64,000 bases of DNA from Leeia oryzae DSM 17879 (lineage in GTDB: Bacteria; Pseudomonadota; Gammaproteobacteria; Burkholderiales; Leeiaceae), in assembly GCF_000376945.1 (NCBI RefSeq), contig NZ_AQXU01000017.1:98629-162628 (forward strand), read 5' to 3'. The number at the start of each line of letters is the position of its first letter. Position 1 is the stretch's first letter. The position numbers and the translations under genes are program-made. Shown here in pieces: positions 1-8,859 of the stretch. The notes under the pieces are model-generated. The model was not told where the DNA came from. It saw only the letters and a list, made by a program, of their open reading frames with translations, and made no database searches.

Positions 1-963
1 CAACTCTTGTTCCAACTGCAGGTCATGTTCGTGGTTCTTGCCGCGCGGACGGGTACCCGCAATTGGTCGCACCAGGACGCTATCCCCTTCCCTGCGCACC
101 AGAATTTCCGGCGATGCGCCCACGATATGGAAATCTCCCATATCGTAGTAGAACATGTAAGGAGAAGGGTTCAGAGAGCGCAACGCGCGATACAGCGACA
201 GCGGATTTTCCGGGAACGGCATGTCCATGCGTTGTGCCAGCACGACTTGCATGGCATCGCCATCAAAGATGTAACGCTTGGCAGCATTGACAGCATCCTT
301 GAAGGCGGCTTCACCAAACGAGGACGTTGCCTGCTGCACGGACGTTTTGCCCTGCAACGGCAAAGCAGCCGGCTCACGCAGCATCAGCGCCAGTTCGGTC
401 AGGCGAACCAGCGCCATATCATAGCTGTTAGGGATGTTCGGGTCGGCATAAACGACCAGATGCAGCTTGCCGGTCAGGTTATCAACAACCGCCAGCTGCT
501 CGGATTGCAGCAGCAAAATGTCAGGTGTGCCGAGATGGCCGGGCTTGTTGATCTCCGCCAGGCGTTTTTCGCAATAACGGATGGTCTCATAACCGAAGTA
601 ACCAACCAGCCCCCCGTTAAAACGGGGCAATTCCGGTAGCGGCGCGGCATTGAAGCGTTGCTGGTAAGACTGGATAAAATCGAGCGGATCACCCTCAAAC
701 GATTCGACAATGTCGACACCGCGGTGAACGTCTACCTTGTTGGCATTGACGACCAGCCGGGTCTCGCACGGCAAGCCAATAAAGGAATAGCGGCCAAAAC
801 GCTCGCCCCCCACCACGGATTCCAGCAAATAGGAATACGGCTTATTGGCCAGCTTGAGATAAACGGAAAGCGGAGTATCCAAATCTGCCAGCAGTTCTAC
901 AGTGACAGGAATACGGTTGTAACCTTGGCGGGCAAGCGCCAAAAAAGCGTCGCGACTGAGCAT
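1..963 (-). CDS. trpE: Anthranilate synthase component I (TrpE), 3' part cut off by window edge
   Basis: This is the large subunit of anthranilate synthase, which makes anthranilate from chorismate using ammonia from TrpG, the first committed step of tryptophan synthesis in the cytoplasm. The reading frame runs 321 codons from the ATG at 963 to base 1 with no stop, against about 490-500 residues for the family, so roughly the last third lies outside the window. Recognisable stretches are the N-terminal LLES tryptophan-feedback motif (residues 46-49), [10 protein letters not shown] (about 282-291) and PIAGTRPRG (about 301-309) of the chorismate-binding fold. A TGGAG ribosome site lies seven bases before the ATG. 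It is last in the order rpe, SDR, gph, trpE, the usual betaproteobacterial neighbourhood, and trpG would be expected next beyond the edge. No trp leader peptide or attenuator was seen upstream. Confidence 0.97.
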   Translation of the reverse strand, partial: MLSRDAFLALARQGYNRIPVTVELLADLDTPLSVYLKLANKPYSYLLESVVGGERFGRYSFIGLPCETRLVVNANKVDVHRGVDIVESFEGDPLDFIQSYQQRFNAAPLPELPRFNGGLVGYFGYETIRYCEKRLAEINKPGHLGTPDILLLQSEQLAVVDNLTGKLHLVVYADPNIPNSYDMALVRLTELALMLREPAALPLQGKTSVQQATSSFGEAAFKDAVNAAKRYIFDGDAMQVVLAQRMDMPFPENPLSLYRALRSLNPSPYMFYYDMGDFHIVGASPEILVRREGDSVLVRPIAGTRPRGKNHEHDLQLEQEL

Positions 964-1274
964 GCGTAATCTCCAGAGAAAAAGTGTAAGTCAAAACAAT
1001 GGGGGTGCGCTTACGCGTTCCGCCATCGCCATTCCAGCCACATTTCACTAGAGTAAAACGCCATGATGATTCAATCTGCCTTGAGAAATTTGAAATTTTC
1101 TGCGAAAAATCGGGTGAATCCGAGAATTTTTCTGCACTGCCAACTATTCTTGCCGATTTTAGAGGAAGACACAAGTCAAAAATGACTGCATTGCACCAAT
1201 TTCACCCGGGCTTGCGCAAAGTTAATACGCAACCGGCTGTTCGCAGCAAAGACGCAGTCCACTTCAAGCGAACA
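964..1274. other. Intergenic region gph-trpE
   Basis: This 311-base stretch separates the gph stop from the trpE start. It is AT-richer than the flanking genes. On the minus strand TTGACT occurs twice (complement of 1174-1179 and of 990-995), but neither has a well-spaced TATAAT-like partner, so a trpE promoter is likely but cannot be placed. No tryptophan-rich leader ORF, transcription terminator, small gene or repeat was recognised. Confidence 0.4.
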
Positions 1275-1940
1275 TCACTCTGGCAATAATTCAACCAGCG
1301 CATCACAGGTACTGATCACCCTGTCCGCCCCCAGCGCGGCCGCATTCTCTGCATAACCATAATCCACCACCCAAACCGGGCACCCGGCCGCGCGGGCACT
1401 CTTCACATCATTTTCCGAGTCCCCGACCATCAGCAAAGTATGCGGAGATACCCCGAGGACCTCGGCGGTATACAACAAGGGCATCGGATGCGGTTTTTTC
1501 TCTGGCAGGGTATCGCCGCCGATGATCAACTCAAAATATGGATCAAGCGCCAGCACATCCAGCAACGGTTCCGTGAAATGCAGCGGCTTGTTGGTGACGC
1601 ACGCCAGTTTCAGGCCTTGACGTCGCAAGGCTGCCAGCGTTTCTGCCACCCCGGCATAAGGCAAGGTATGCCGCGACAAATGGGTACGATAAATTTCCTT
1701 GAAAAGCGTGTTACCTTGGCGTTGCAAGACACTATCATCCGGCTCGGCCGATTTATCATCGGCCAGTACCCTGGCGATCAGCGACGCCGCGCCATCGCCG
1801 ACAAAGCTCTCGACACGGGACTCAGACAAGGCAGGCAGACCCAGCGCCTTTCTGACCTCGTTGGCAGAAAATGCCAGATCCTTGATGGAATCCACCAGCG
1901 TACCATCCAGATCAAACGCAACAGCCTTGATATCCATCAT
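1275..1940 (-). CDS. gph: Phosphoglycolate phosphatase (HAD superfamily)
   Basis: This HAD-family hydrolase removes phosphate from 2-phosphoglycolate, a by-product of DNA repair and oxygenase chemistry. The protein has about 221 residues, as usual for Gph. Motif I is FDLDGTLVDS near the N-terminus (nucleophile Asp10 and acid Asp12), motif II is the Thr of CVTNKP, motif III the Lys of PEKKPHP, and motif IV is GDSENDVKSARAAG. A cap domain lies between motifs I and II. The frame could begin at a TTG at 1943, but two ATG codons follow at once, and the ATG at 1940 is chosen. It sits between the SDR gene and trpE on the same strand; linkage of rpe, gph and trpE is common in betaproteobacteria. Confidence 0.93.
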   Translation of the reverse strand: MMDIKAVAFDLDGTLVDSIKDLAFSANEVRKALGLPALSESRVESFVGDGAASLIARVLADDKSAEPDDSVLQRQGNTLFKEIYRTHLSRHTLPYAGVAETLAALRRQGLKLACVTNKPLHFTEPLLDVLALDPYFELIIGGDTLPEKKPHPMPLLYTAEVLGVSPHTLLMVGDSENDVKSARAAGCPVWVVDYGYAENAAALGADRVISTCDALVELLPE

Positions 1941-2065
1941 CAACAGGTTTCAACTCAAGTTAGAAATTAAGCACACAAATCCGAATGGCCAGGCCGCTTC
2001 CCGCCGACCACCTGATTCATAACAACACGCAATTGGCGTACGACCAGACAGGGTAGAGACGTCCC

Positions 2066-2785
2066 CTACCCCCACTGCCGCACATCTGTCACGTCACCAT
2101 GCTGCATGCTATCTGACAACACATAATCCACCAGTTTTACCGCCACCTGAGCCGGGGCAGACAACAGGCCTTGATCATGCAAAGCGACAAAACGGTCCAG
2201 CAGCGGAAAGTCCTCTTCTGAGGCATGCCGGATTTCATCCTGCATGCCTGTATCCAGCACCCCTGGCGCCACAGACGCCATACGAAAACCCGGCAGCCCT
2301 TCTACGCCGGCAACCCGTACAAAGTGGTCCAGGCCGGCCTTACCGGCGCAATAGGCACCCCACCCCGGGTACGCCGAATGTGCCGCACCTGACGAAATGT
2401 TCAACACCCGGCAGGGCAAACCGGCTGCTTGCACACACTGCAACAAGGTGGATGTCAGCAACATGGGAGATACCAGATTGATCTGGATGGCAGCGGCGGT
2501 TTTTGCCAGATCCATCCGCTGGATCGGGGCAATCGGTTGAACCGAGCCTGCATTATTGATCAATACAACCTGATCAATGCCTGACCAGTCCAGCTGATGC
2601 AGCAGATCAGCGAGCAGACTGGCTGCACTTTCCGGCTGTGCCAGATCAACCACAACAGACTGCCAGCGAGGGTCTGCCACCGGTGTACGTGACAGGCCGA
2701 TGACCCGGTCACCGCGGGCCTGCACGTATTCGGCCAATGCCAGACCCAAACCGCGCGAATGGCCAGTAATGAAAAAGAGATTCAC
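2066..2785 (-). CDS. SDR-family oxidoreductase, sepiapterin reductase-like
   Basis: This 239-residue classical short-chain dehydrogenase/reductase carries the dinucleotide motif TGHSRGLG at residues 7-14, the NNAG structural motif, the catalytic Ser in LNISSGAA and the YCAGK active-site Tyr/Lys. The overall layout, with an alternative TGxSxGLG start and a C-terminal GDVTDVRQWG tail, resembles bacterial sepiapterin-reductase-like enzymes that reduce small carbonyl compounds with NADPH. The substrate cannot be read from the sequence. It starts 19 bases after the rpe stop and lies 125 bases before gph, so it is probably co-transcribed with rpe. Its presence inside the rpe-gph-trpE block is not typical. 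Confidence 0.82.
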   Translation of the reverse strand: MNLFFITGHSRGLGLALAEYVQARGDRVIGLSRTPVADPRWQSVVVDLAQPESAASLLADLLHQLDWSGIDQVVLINNAGSVQPIAPIQRMDLAKTAAAIQINLVSPMLLTSTLLQCVQAAGLPCRVLNISSGAAHSAYPGWGAYCAGKAGLDHFVRVAGVEGLPGFRMASVAPGVLDTGMQDEIRHASEEDFPLLDRFVALHDQGLLSAPAQVAVKLVDYVLSDSMQHGDVTDVRQWG

Positions 2786-2804
2786 CCTACCCCCTTGCCA
2801 GAGA

Positions 2805-3491
2805 TCAGCGCTTGGCTACCTTGGCCAGTTCGGCACGCATGGCATCAATGGTTGCCTTGTAATCTTTGGTACCATAAATGGCAGAGCCTGCCACAAAGGT
2901 ATCCGCGCCAGCGGCGGCAATTTCGGCAATATTGTCGACCTTTACGCCACCATCAATTTCCAGCCAGATTTCACGCCCGGTCCTGGCGGTGTATTCGTCG
3001 ATTTTCTGACGTGCCTGACGCAGCTTGTTCAGCGCTTCGGGAATGAATTTCTGCCCGCCAAACCCCGGGTTCACGCTCATCAGCAACACCATGTCGAGCT
3101 TGTCCATCACGTGATCCATCAAGTGCAGCGGGGTAGCCGGGTTAAATACCAGGCCGGCCTTGCAGCCGTTTTCCTTGATCAATGCCAGCGACCGGTCGAT
3201 ATGTTCGCTCGCTTCCGGATGGAAGGTAATGATATTGGCCCCCGCCTTGGCGAAGGCCGGAATCAGGTTATCCACCGGTTTGACCATCAAATGCACGTCA
3301 ATCAGCGCATCCGTCTCTGGGCGAATGGCTTCGCACATGATGGGGCCAAAGGTCAGGTTCGGGACATAGTGGTTATCCATCACGTCAAAGTGAATGATAT
3401 CTGCCCCGGCGGCAATCACGTTCACCACTTCCTCGCCGAGACGGGCAAGATTGGCAGAAAGAATACTGGGGGCAATGCGGAAATCAGACAT
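2805..3491 (-). CDS. rpe: Ribulose-phosphate 3-epimerase
   Basis: Rpe interconverts ribulose 5-phosphate and xylulose 5-phosphate in the pentose phosphate pathway. The 228-residue protein has the normal family length and begins [19 protein letters not shown]. The TIM-barrel metal and catalytic signatures [16 protein letters not shown] (with His and Asp ligands), [18 protein letters not shown] and EIDGGVK are intact. It is the first gene of the minus-strand group rpe, SDR, gph, trpE and is divergent from apaG across about 190 bases that must hold both promoters. The TrpE neighbourhood fits its role in keeping pentose and erythrose phosphate supply linked to aromatic synthesis, but that is inference. 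Confidence 0.97.
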   Translation of the reverse strand: MSDFRIAPSILSANLARLGEEVVNVIAAGADIIHFDVMDNHYVPNLTFGPIMCEAIRPETDALIDVHLMVKPVDNLIPAFAKAGANIITFHPEASEHIDRSLALIKENGCKAGLVFNPATPLHLMDHVMDKLDMVLLMSVNPGFGGQKFIPEALNKLRQARQKIDEYTARTGREIWLEIDGGVKVDNIAEIAAAGADTFVAGSAIYGTKDYKATIDAMRAELAKVAKR

Positions 3492-3678
3492 GATAAAAAC
3501 CTGGATTCGGGAGGAAAGATGCCCGCATTTTACCCTGTGAGAGCAGGAAAAGCGACGTTTGGCGCATCCACTATTAACACCAGATATCTGTCTGTTTTTA
3601 ACGCGGAAATTTACGGTTTCACGGTGTGATCTGTGGCATAATAACGGGTGATTTTATCCAGCCCCAGAGCCAAACTAC

Positions 3679-4071
3679 ATGCCTGTACAAGACGATTCCA
3701 AAGAATACGCCATTGAAGTCAGTGTTCGCCCCGTTTATATCGAAGAACAATCTGATCCGGCAGAAAACCGTTTTGTGTTTGCGTACTTCATCAAGATCCA
3801 GAATACCGGCACGATTGCCGCTAAACTGATCTCGCGCCACTGGATCATTACCGATGCCAACATGAAGGTTGAAGAAGTCAAAGGCCTGGGTGTGGTCGGC
3901 GAACAACCGCATCTGGAACCGGGTCAGGTATTTGAATACAACAGCGGCTGCATGCTGGAAACCGATGTCGGCACCATGGAAGGCAGCTACCAGATGGTGG
4001 CGGCAGACGGACATACCTTTGATGCCAGAATTCCCATGTTTACGCTGAGCATCCCGCGAACCTTGCACTAG
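3679..4071 (+). CDS. apaG: ApaG (Co2+/Mg2+ efflux-associated DUF525 protein)
   Basis: This 130-residue protein belongs to the ApaG family, with the DUF525 beta-sandwich fold also seen in F-box proteins. Family hallmarks are visible: the N-terminal YAIEVSVRPVYIEEQSDP, the FAYFIKIQNTG strand, the LISRHWIITDAN core, VVGEQPHLEPGQVFEY, and a C-terminal MEGSYQMV followed by the PMFTLSIPRTLH end. ApaG is linked genetically to cobalt and magnesium tolerance and to diadenosine tetraphosphatase (apaH) in enterics, but its molecular function is not settled. Here it stands alone, divergent from rpe, and is followed by an inverted repeat at 4089-4122 that could end its transcript. Confidence 0.95.
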   Translation: MPVQDDSKEYAIEVSVRPVYIEEQSDPAENRFVFAYFIKIQNTGTIAAKLISRHWIITDANMKVEEVKGLGVVGEQPHLEPGQVFEYNSGCMLETDVGTMEGSYQMVAADGHTFDARIPMFTLSIPRTLH

Positions 4072-4088
4072 GCACAGCACCATTACCC

Positions 4089-4122
4089 GGCCTGGCCCCG
4101 CTTTAACGGCGACGGCCAGGCC
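4089..4122. terminator. Inverted repeat after apaG, possible bidirectional terminator
   Basis: GGCCTGGCC at 4089-4097 pairs perfectly with GGCCAGGCC at 4114-4122 across a 16-base loop. It lies 17 bases after the apaG stop and overlaps the last codons of the small minus-strand ORF at 4103-4183, whose stop codon is in the loop. There is no clear T-run on either side, so strong intrinsic termination is uncertain. Confidence 0.45.
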
Positions 4123-4183
4123 AGTTCCACCAGATCAGTGCGATGATCAACAGCAAGAAAATAATGGGCTCAAGATAGGCCAA
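4103..4183 (-). CDS. Putative 26-residue membrane peptide
   Basis: A short frame on the minus strand between apaG and the ABC exporter begins with TTG at 4183 and ends with TAA at 4103-4105. A GGGAGA ribosome site lies five bases before the TTG. The product would start MAYLEPIIF, continue as a run of about twelve Leu/Ile/Ala residues, and end WWNWPGRRR: one membrane helix with interfacial tryptophans and an arginine-rich tail that by the positive-inside rule would stay in the cytoplasm. This composition is hard to explain by chance in a non-coding gap, but the start codon is not ATG and nothing else supports expression. I do not recognise the family and give no function. Confidence 0.45.
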   Translation of the reverse strand: MAYLEPIIFLLLIIALIWWNWPGRRR

Positions 4184-4225
4184 CTTGTTCTCCCGGGAAC
4201 ATTAACCGCACCATCCATTGACCAA

Positions 4226-6052
4226 ATGGACAAACGGCAAACAGAAAAAAGACACATGCGAATCTCACATACCGGACCTGCACCCAAAAGACGCGACGAC
4301 TGGCAGACCATCAAAACGCTGCTGCCTTACGTCTGGCAATACCGCATGCGCGTATTTGCGGCGCTGTCATTTCTGATTTTAGCCAAAATCGCCAACGTCG
4401 CGGTACCGTTGGTACTAAAAGAAGTTGTCGACTATTTTGAAGGCAAAGGAGCAGCAGTTGCCATTGCGGTGCCCATTGGGGCAATTGCACTGTACGGCTT
4501 GCTCCGGTTTGCGGCCAGCAGCCTGGGTGAGTTGCGCGACGCCGTCTTTGCCAAGGTAACCCAGGGCGCCATTCGCCGGATTGCGTTGCAGGTATTCGAA
4601 CATCTGCACCGCCTGAGTCTGAGATTCCATCTGGAGCGCCAAACCGGCGGCATGAGCAGGGACATCGAGCGCGGCACCAAGGGCATCTCCTTCCTGCTGA
4701 ACTTCATGCTGTTCAACATCATCCCGACGCTGGTGGAGATTATCCTGGTCGCCGCCGTACTCCTGAAGAAGTACGACAAATGGTTTGCCATTGTCACCTT
4801 CGTATCACTGGCCATCTACATCGTCTTTACACTGGCGGTGACCGAATGGCGCATGGTGTTCCGCAGAACCATGAACGACATGGACTCAAAAGCCAACAAC
4901 AAGGCTATTGATTCGCTGATCAACTACGAAACCGTCAAATATTTTGGCAACGAAAAATTTGAAGCCAGCCGCTACGACCGCAATCTGACCACATGGGAAA
5001 CCGCCGCAGTCAAAAACCAGGTCTCGCTGGCCATGCTCAATGCCGGTCAGGCCAGCATTATTGCTGCTGCCGTCACGGTCCTGATGTGGCTGGCCGCCAA
5101 TGGCGTGGCAACCCACAAGATGTCGGTGGGGGATCTGGTACTCGTCAATGCCTTCATGCTGCAACTGTACATCCCGCTCAATTTTCTGGGGTTTGTGTAT
5201 CGGGAAATCAAGCACTCGCTGGCCGACATGGAAAAAATGTTTGACCTTCTGAAGATCAATACCGAAGTCAAAGATGCCGCAGACGCCAAGACACTGGATG
5301 CCCGCAGCGCTGAAGTGACGTTTGATCAGGTTGATTTTCATTACGATGCCAAGCGCAGCATCCTGAAACAAGTCAGTTTCAGCATTCCCGCAGGCCATAC
5401 CGTGGCCGTGGTAGGGACCAGTGGTGCCGGCAAGTCCACTCTCGCCCGTTTGCTGTTCCGTTTTTATGATGTCACCGGCGGGGCGGTCCGGGTCAACGGA
5501 ACCGATATCCGTGCGTTAAGTCAGGAGAGCTTGCGTAAGCATATCGGGATCGTGCCGCAAGACACCGTGCTCTTTAACGACAGTATTTACTACAACATTG
5601 CCTATGGCAGACCGGATGCCAGCGAAGAAGAAGTGATTGAAGCCGCCAAAGCCGCTCACATTCACGAATTCGTGCTGACCCTGCCAGATGGCTATAAAAC
5701 AACAGTGGGCGAGCGCGGCTTAAAACTGTCGGGTGGCGAAAAACAGCGCGTTGCCATCGCGCGAACCATCCTGAAAAACCCGCCGATTCTGGTGCTGGAC
5801 GAGGCCACATCGGCACTGGACACGCGAACTGAACAGGCGATTCAGTTAGAACTGCAACAGATCACGAATAACCGTACCACCTTGATTGTAGCGCACCGCC
5901 TGTCCACCATCGTCCATGCCAATGAAATACTGGTCATGGAGCATGGTGCCATTGTCGAGCGCGGCAGTCACAAAGACCTGCTGAACCAGCAAGGTGTATA
6001 TCACCGCATGTGGTCCCTGCAGCAGCAGGATAGCAGCCAGGACGAGAGTTGA
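4226..6052 (+). CDS. ABC exporter, ATM1/HMT1-type half transporter
   Basis: This 608-residue half transporter has a six-helix type I exporter domain (about residues 35-330) fused to an ATPase domain (about 365-600) and would work as a homodimer in the inner membrane. The ATPase shows Walker A GTSGAGKST (near 397-405), Q-loop GIVPQDTVLFND, signature LSGGEKQR, Walker B ILVLDEATSALD and H-loop IVAHRLSTI. The membrane domain contains ETVKYFGNEKFE, typical of the mitochondrial Atm1 / bacterial HMT1 branch that exports glutathione-linked sulfur or metal conjugates. The substrate here is inferred only from this branch. An internal ATG at 4256 (MRISHTGP) is an equally plausible start, as neither ATG has a good ribosome site. 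Confidence 0.9.
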   Translation: MDKRQTEKRHMRISHTGPAPKRRDDWQTIKTLLPYVWQYRMRVFAALSFLILAKIANVAVPLVLKEVVDYFEGKGAAVAIAVPIGAIALYGLLRFAASSLGELRDAVFAKVTQGAIRRIALQVFEHLHRLSLRFHLERQTGGMSRDIERGTKGISFLLNFMLFNIIPTLVEIILVAAVLLKKYDKWFAIVTFVSLAIYIVFTLAVTEWRMVFRRTMNDMDSKANNKAIDSLINYETVKYFGNEKFEASRYDRNLTTWETAAVKNQVSLAMLNAGQASIIAAAVTVLMWLAANGVATHKMSVGDLVLVNAFMLQLYIPLNFLGFVYREIKHSLADMEKMFDLLKINTEVKDAADAKTLDARSAEVTFDQVDFHYDAKRSILKQVSFSIPAGHTVAVVGTSGAGKSTLARLLFRFYDVTGGAVRVNGTDIRALSQESLRKHIGIVPQDTVLFNDSIYYNIAYGRPDASEEEVIEAAKAAHIHEFVLTLPDGYKTTVGERGLKLSGGEKQRVAIARTILKNPPILVLDEATSALDTRTEQAIQLELQQITNNRTTLIVAHRLSTIVHANEILVMEHGAIVERGSHKDLLNQQGVYHRMWSLQQQDSSQDES

Positions 6053-6133
6053 TAATTTACATAATAATGCTTGTGTAAATATATAATTTTGTTTAACTTT
6101 ATCTAAAAGTAGCCTATCCTTTGGGAAAAGGCT

Positions 6134-6151
6134 GGTTAACATTGTTTAACC
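6134..6151. promoter_or_regulatory. Small inverted repeat upstream of pbpG
   Basis: GGTTAA at 6134-6139 and TTAACC at 6146-6151 form a six-base inverted repeat in the AT-rich leader of pbpG, and GTTTAAC occurs as a direct repeat at 6091-6097 and 6144-6150. The spacing and position would suit an operator or promoter-proximal hairpin, but no regulator can be named and such short AT-rich repeats can arise by chance. Confidence 0.25.
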
Positions 6152-6185
6152 TTTTAAAAAAGATAGTAAATTAGTTGATTCCAGC

Positions 6186-7269
6186 ATGAAAATTCGCACA
6201 CTTTCTTTTAAGCCCCTGTTGGGCACCGTTAGCTGTCTGATCCTGAGCTGCGTAATCAGCACTCAGGCAGATGCCCGTGACAAGTAAAGAACAGAGCAAG
6301 GCAGTCGCACAGCACAAAAAACATGCTGCAACTGCCAAGGCAAGTCCTGTAAAGGCCCAACCTCTTAAAGCACGCAACAAATCCCGCCAGGTGATTGTTG
6401 CCAAAGCGGCGACAAGCCATGTCGTCCTTCGCAAGGTCGCACCAGAAGCCGTTGTGCCTGCGGAAGTCTCTCTGACAGACATCAAGTCAAATGCCGTGAT
6501 GGTCCAGCATGCAGATACCGGTGATGTGATTTTCGCCAAGAATGCCAGCACGCCTGTACCGATTGCATCACTGACCAAGCTGATGACAGCCGTTGTACTG
6601 CTGGATTCCAAGCTGGCGATGGACATGCCGCTGACGGTAGAAGCTGATGACGTAGACAATCTGCGCCATAGCACCTCGCATCTGCCAGTGGGTGTGACAG
6701 CAACCCGTCAGGATTTGTTGCGCCTTGCCCTGATGGCCTCTGAAAACCGTGCTGCAGCAGCTCTGGCACGCACTTACCCGGGCGGTACACCTGCCTTTGT
6801 TGCACGCATGAACCGCAAGGCCCAAAGCCTGGGCATGACCCACACGCATTATGAAGACTCCAGCGGTCTGGGCAACGGTAATTTCTCTACAGCCGAAGAT
6901 CTGGCAAAACTGGTCGCCGCCGCTTCCAGCTACCCGCTGATTCGCGAATTCTCTACCACCGACACCTACCTGTTCAATCCGCTGGCAGGTGGCCGTCCAA
7001 GACAGTTTGGCAACACCAACCCGCTGGTCAAGAATGGCCAATGGGACATTGATGTATCAAAAACCGGCTTTACCAATGAAGCCGGTAAATGCTTGGTGAT
7101 GAAGGCACGAATTGCCAACGAACCGGTCGTGATTGTGCTACTGGATTCCACCGGCAAAATGACCCGTGTAGGCGATGCGCAGCGTGTTCGCAAATGGCTG
7201 GAAAACCACCCTGCCAACCTACACCGCGCAGCCATTGCACAAGCCAACCATCCACGTCCAACCACATAA
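6186..7269 (+). CDS. pbpG: D-alanyl-D-alanine endopeptidase (PBP7-like, peptidase S11), signal peptide out of frame
   Basis: The catalytic frame (open from 6271) encodes a low-molecular-weight penicillin-binding protein that trims peptidoglycan cross-links in the periplasm. It has the S11 triad: SxxK as ASLTK, SxN as SEN, and KTG as VSKTGFTNEAGKC. Its N-terminus is a lysine/alanine-rich linker without an export signal. A convincing signal peptide starts at the ATG at 6186 (MKIRTLSFKPLLGT, hydrophobic core, cleavage-like STQADA), but that frame ends at TAA 6285-6287. The catalytic frame is closed upstream at 6253-6255, so the two must join within 6253-6287. Removing one base there, for example an A in GACAAG at 6279-6284, gives a 360-residue protein. 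This is either a sequence error or a real frameshift that strands the enzyme in the cytoplasm. Confidence 0.85.
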
Positions 7270-7300
7270 ACCATCGATACCTGACGTATCGTCAGGGTCA

Positions 7301-7343
7301 GACGTAAAAAAGCCCAGTATTTTATACTGGGCTTTTTTACGTC
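7301..7343. terminator. Strong bidirectional terminator between pbpG and the sensor kinase
   Basis: A perfect 20-base-pair inverted repeat (7301-7320 with 7324-7343) has a three-base loop TTT. The GC core is AGCCCAGTAT / ATACTGGGCT and the flanks are A6 and T6, so RNA from either strand ends its hairpin with a U-run. It lies 31 bases after the pbpG stop and 88 bases after the minus-strand kinase gene ends, and would serve both convergent genes. Confidence 0.9.
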
Positions 7344-7431
7344 TATCGGTATCGGCCATGAACATATGTCTGCCAGCAGTTGAAACCACACAGGCCTCAC
7401 CATTCGCGTTCTGCCTTGCCTCTGCCCGCCA

Positions 7432-8859
7432 TTAGTCCCCTTCTAGCGGCAAACTCACCGTCACCAGCAGGCCATGCGGCACGGCATCTTGCAGCGTGAC
7501 GGAGGCATGGTGCCGATGTGCAATTTCCTGAACAATGGCTAGCCCAAGGCCACAGCCACTCCCTGTCTGGGCGACACGGTAAAAACGCTCAAAGACCCGC
7601 ACTTTGTCTTCTTCCGGAATGCCGGGGCCATCATCCTCAACCTGGATCGCAGCGAACTCACCATCACGGATCAGCCGGACCGTAATCGCCCCGCCCTTGC
7701 CCGTGTAGTGAATGGCATTGTCGATCAGGTTCATCAGCATTTCTCTAAGGAGTGCCGAATTACCCGCTGTCAGCATCGGCGGTACATCCGCCTCACATCC
7801 CAGATCAATACCGGCTTGCAGCGCCCGTGGCACCGCCTCGGCAGTGGTTTCCCTGACCAGTCGCGTCAGGTCAACTGGTGCCCTTAAGAGCGCCCTTTCC
7901 TGATCCGGCTCGGCCCTGGCCAGCGTCAGTAGCTGATTGACCAGATGAATGCTGCGGGTGGCACTGGTTTGCACCAACCGCAGGCGTTCACGCAGCTTGT
8001 TGACGTCTGTCTCCTCCATGGCCAGTTCAGTCTGCGACTTCAGGCCGGCCAGCGGGGTTCGCAACTGATGCGCGGCATCCCCAATGAAGCGCCTCTGGGA
8101 GGCTATGCTGTGGTTCACGGCCACCAGCAAGGCATTCAGCGCCTCCGCCAGCGAACGTACCTCGGCCGGTGCACTTTCCAGCTCGATGGGTGCCAGATCC
8201 CGTGCGTTGCGGTTTTCCACCAAGCGTCTCAGACGACGCAGCGGCGTCAAGCCACGACTGATCCCCCACCACACCAGCACACTGGTGGCGACCATCAGCA
8301 GCGACAGCGGCAATGCCGTGGCGTACAGGATTTCACGGGCCAGCTGCTCGCGGGCACTCACCCCTTTGGCCACCTGCACCAGCAGCAACTGGGGTTTTTC
8401 CGGCGCGCCATAATCTACATACAAGGCCGCCACCCGTACCGGAATGTGCCCCGCCAGCTGGCCATCATAGAAAAAAGGCTGGTTCCGGACAATAGGCTGG
8501 TCCGCAGGTACCGGCGGCAGATTGCGGTTACCCAGAATAAACTTGCCCGGTGGCGTGCTCGCCATATAGAACACCATATCGTCCGGATCTTCTTCCAGAA
8601 TCTGTTGTGCGGCTCGCGGAAAATCAATGAAGAGGCCACCACCCAGCGGCTTTACCTGCCGGGCCAGTGCCTTGGATGATTGCCACAGGCTGTGGTCAAT
8701 CGCGATATTGGCATAACGCAGCGCCACATGATAAGAAACGCCAGCCGCAGCCACCCACAACACCAACTGCGGCAACAATAGCCAGACCAGCAACTGCCGC
8801 CTGAGCGACAGACGCGCCGGCTTGCTTTTGTGCCGGTATGGCAGCTCGGGCAGCGACAT
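7432..8859 (-). CDS. Sensor histidine kinase of a TctE/QseC-like two-component system
   Basis: This 475-residue inner-membrane kinase has a first membrane helix at about 22-42, a periplasmic two-component sensor domain of roughly 140 residues, a second helix at about 175-200 (ATALPLSLLMVATSVLVWWG) and a HAMP-like linker. The HisKA phospho-acceptor is the His of GDAAHQLRTPLAGL, and the ATPase has N-box NLIDNAIHYT, G1 DDGPGIP and G2 GLGLAIV. The ATG at 8859 overlaps the stop of the response regulator as TAATG, so the pair is translationally coupled. An upstream in-frame start at 8928 would lie inside the regulator gene and is rejected. The TctE/QseC family often responds to carboxylates or small signals, but the ligand is unknown here. 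Confidence 0.92.
   Translation of the reverse strand: MSLPELPYRHKSKPARLSLRRQLLVWLLLPQLVLWVAAAGVSYHVALRYANIAIDHSLWQSSKALARQVKPLGGGLFIDFPRAAQQILEEDPDDMVFYMASTPPGKFILGNRNLPPVPADQPIVRNQPFFYDGQLAGHIPVRVAALYVDYGAPEKPQLLLVQVAKGVSAREQLAREILYATALPLSLLMVATSVLVWWGISRGLTPLRRLRRLVENRNARDLAPIELESAPAEVRSLAEALNALLVAVNHSIASQRRFIGDAAHQLRTPLAGLKSQTELAMEETDVNKLRERLRLVQTSATRSIHLVNQLLTLARAEPDQERALLRAPVDLTRLVRETTAEAVPRALQAGIDLGCEADVPPMLTAGNSALLREMLMNLIDNAIHYTGKGGAITVRLIRDGEFAAIQVEDDGPGIPEEDKVRVFERFYRVAQTGSGCGLGLAIVQEIAHRHHASVTLQDAVPHGLLVTVSLPLEGD

Noticed and set aside
964..1274. Possible trp attenuator before trpE
   Set aside because: No leader ORF with tryptophan codons and no terminator-type hairpin with a T-run was found.
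1941..1943. TTG start for gph
   Set aside because: Two ATG codons follow immediately in the same frame and are more likely starts.
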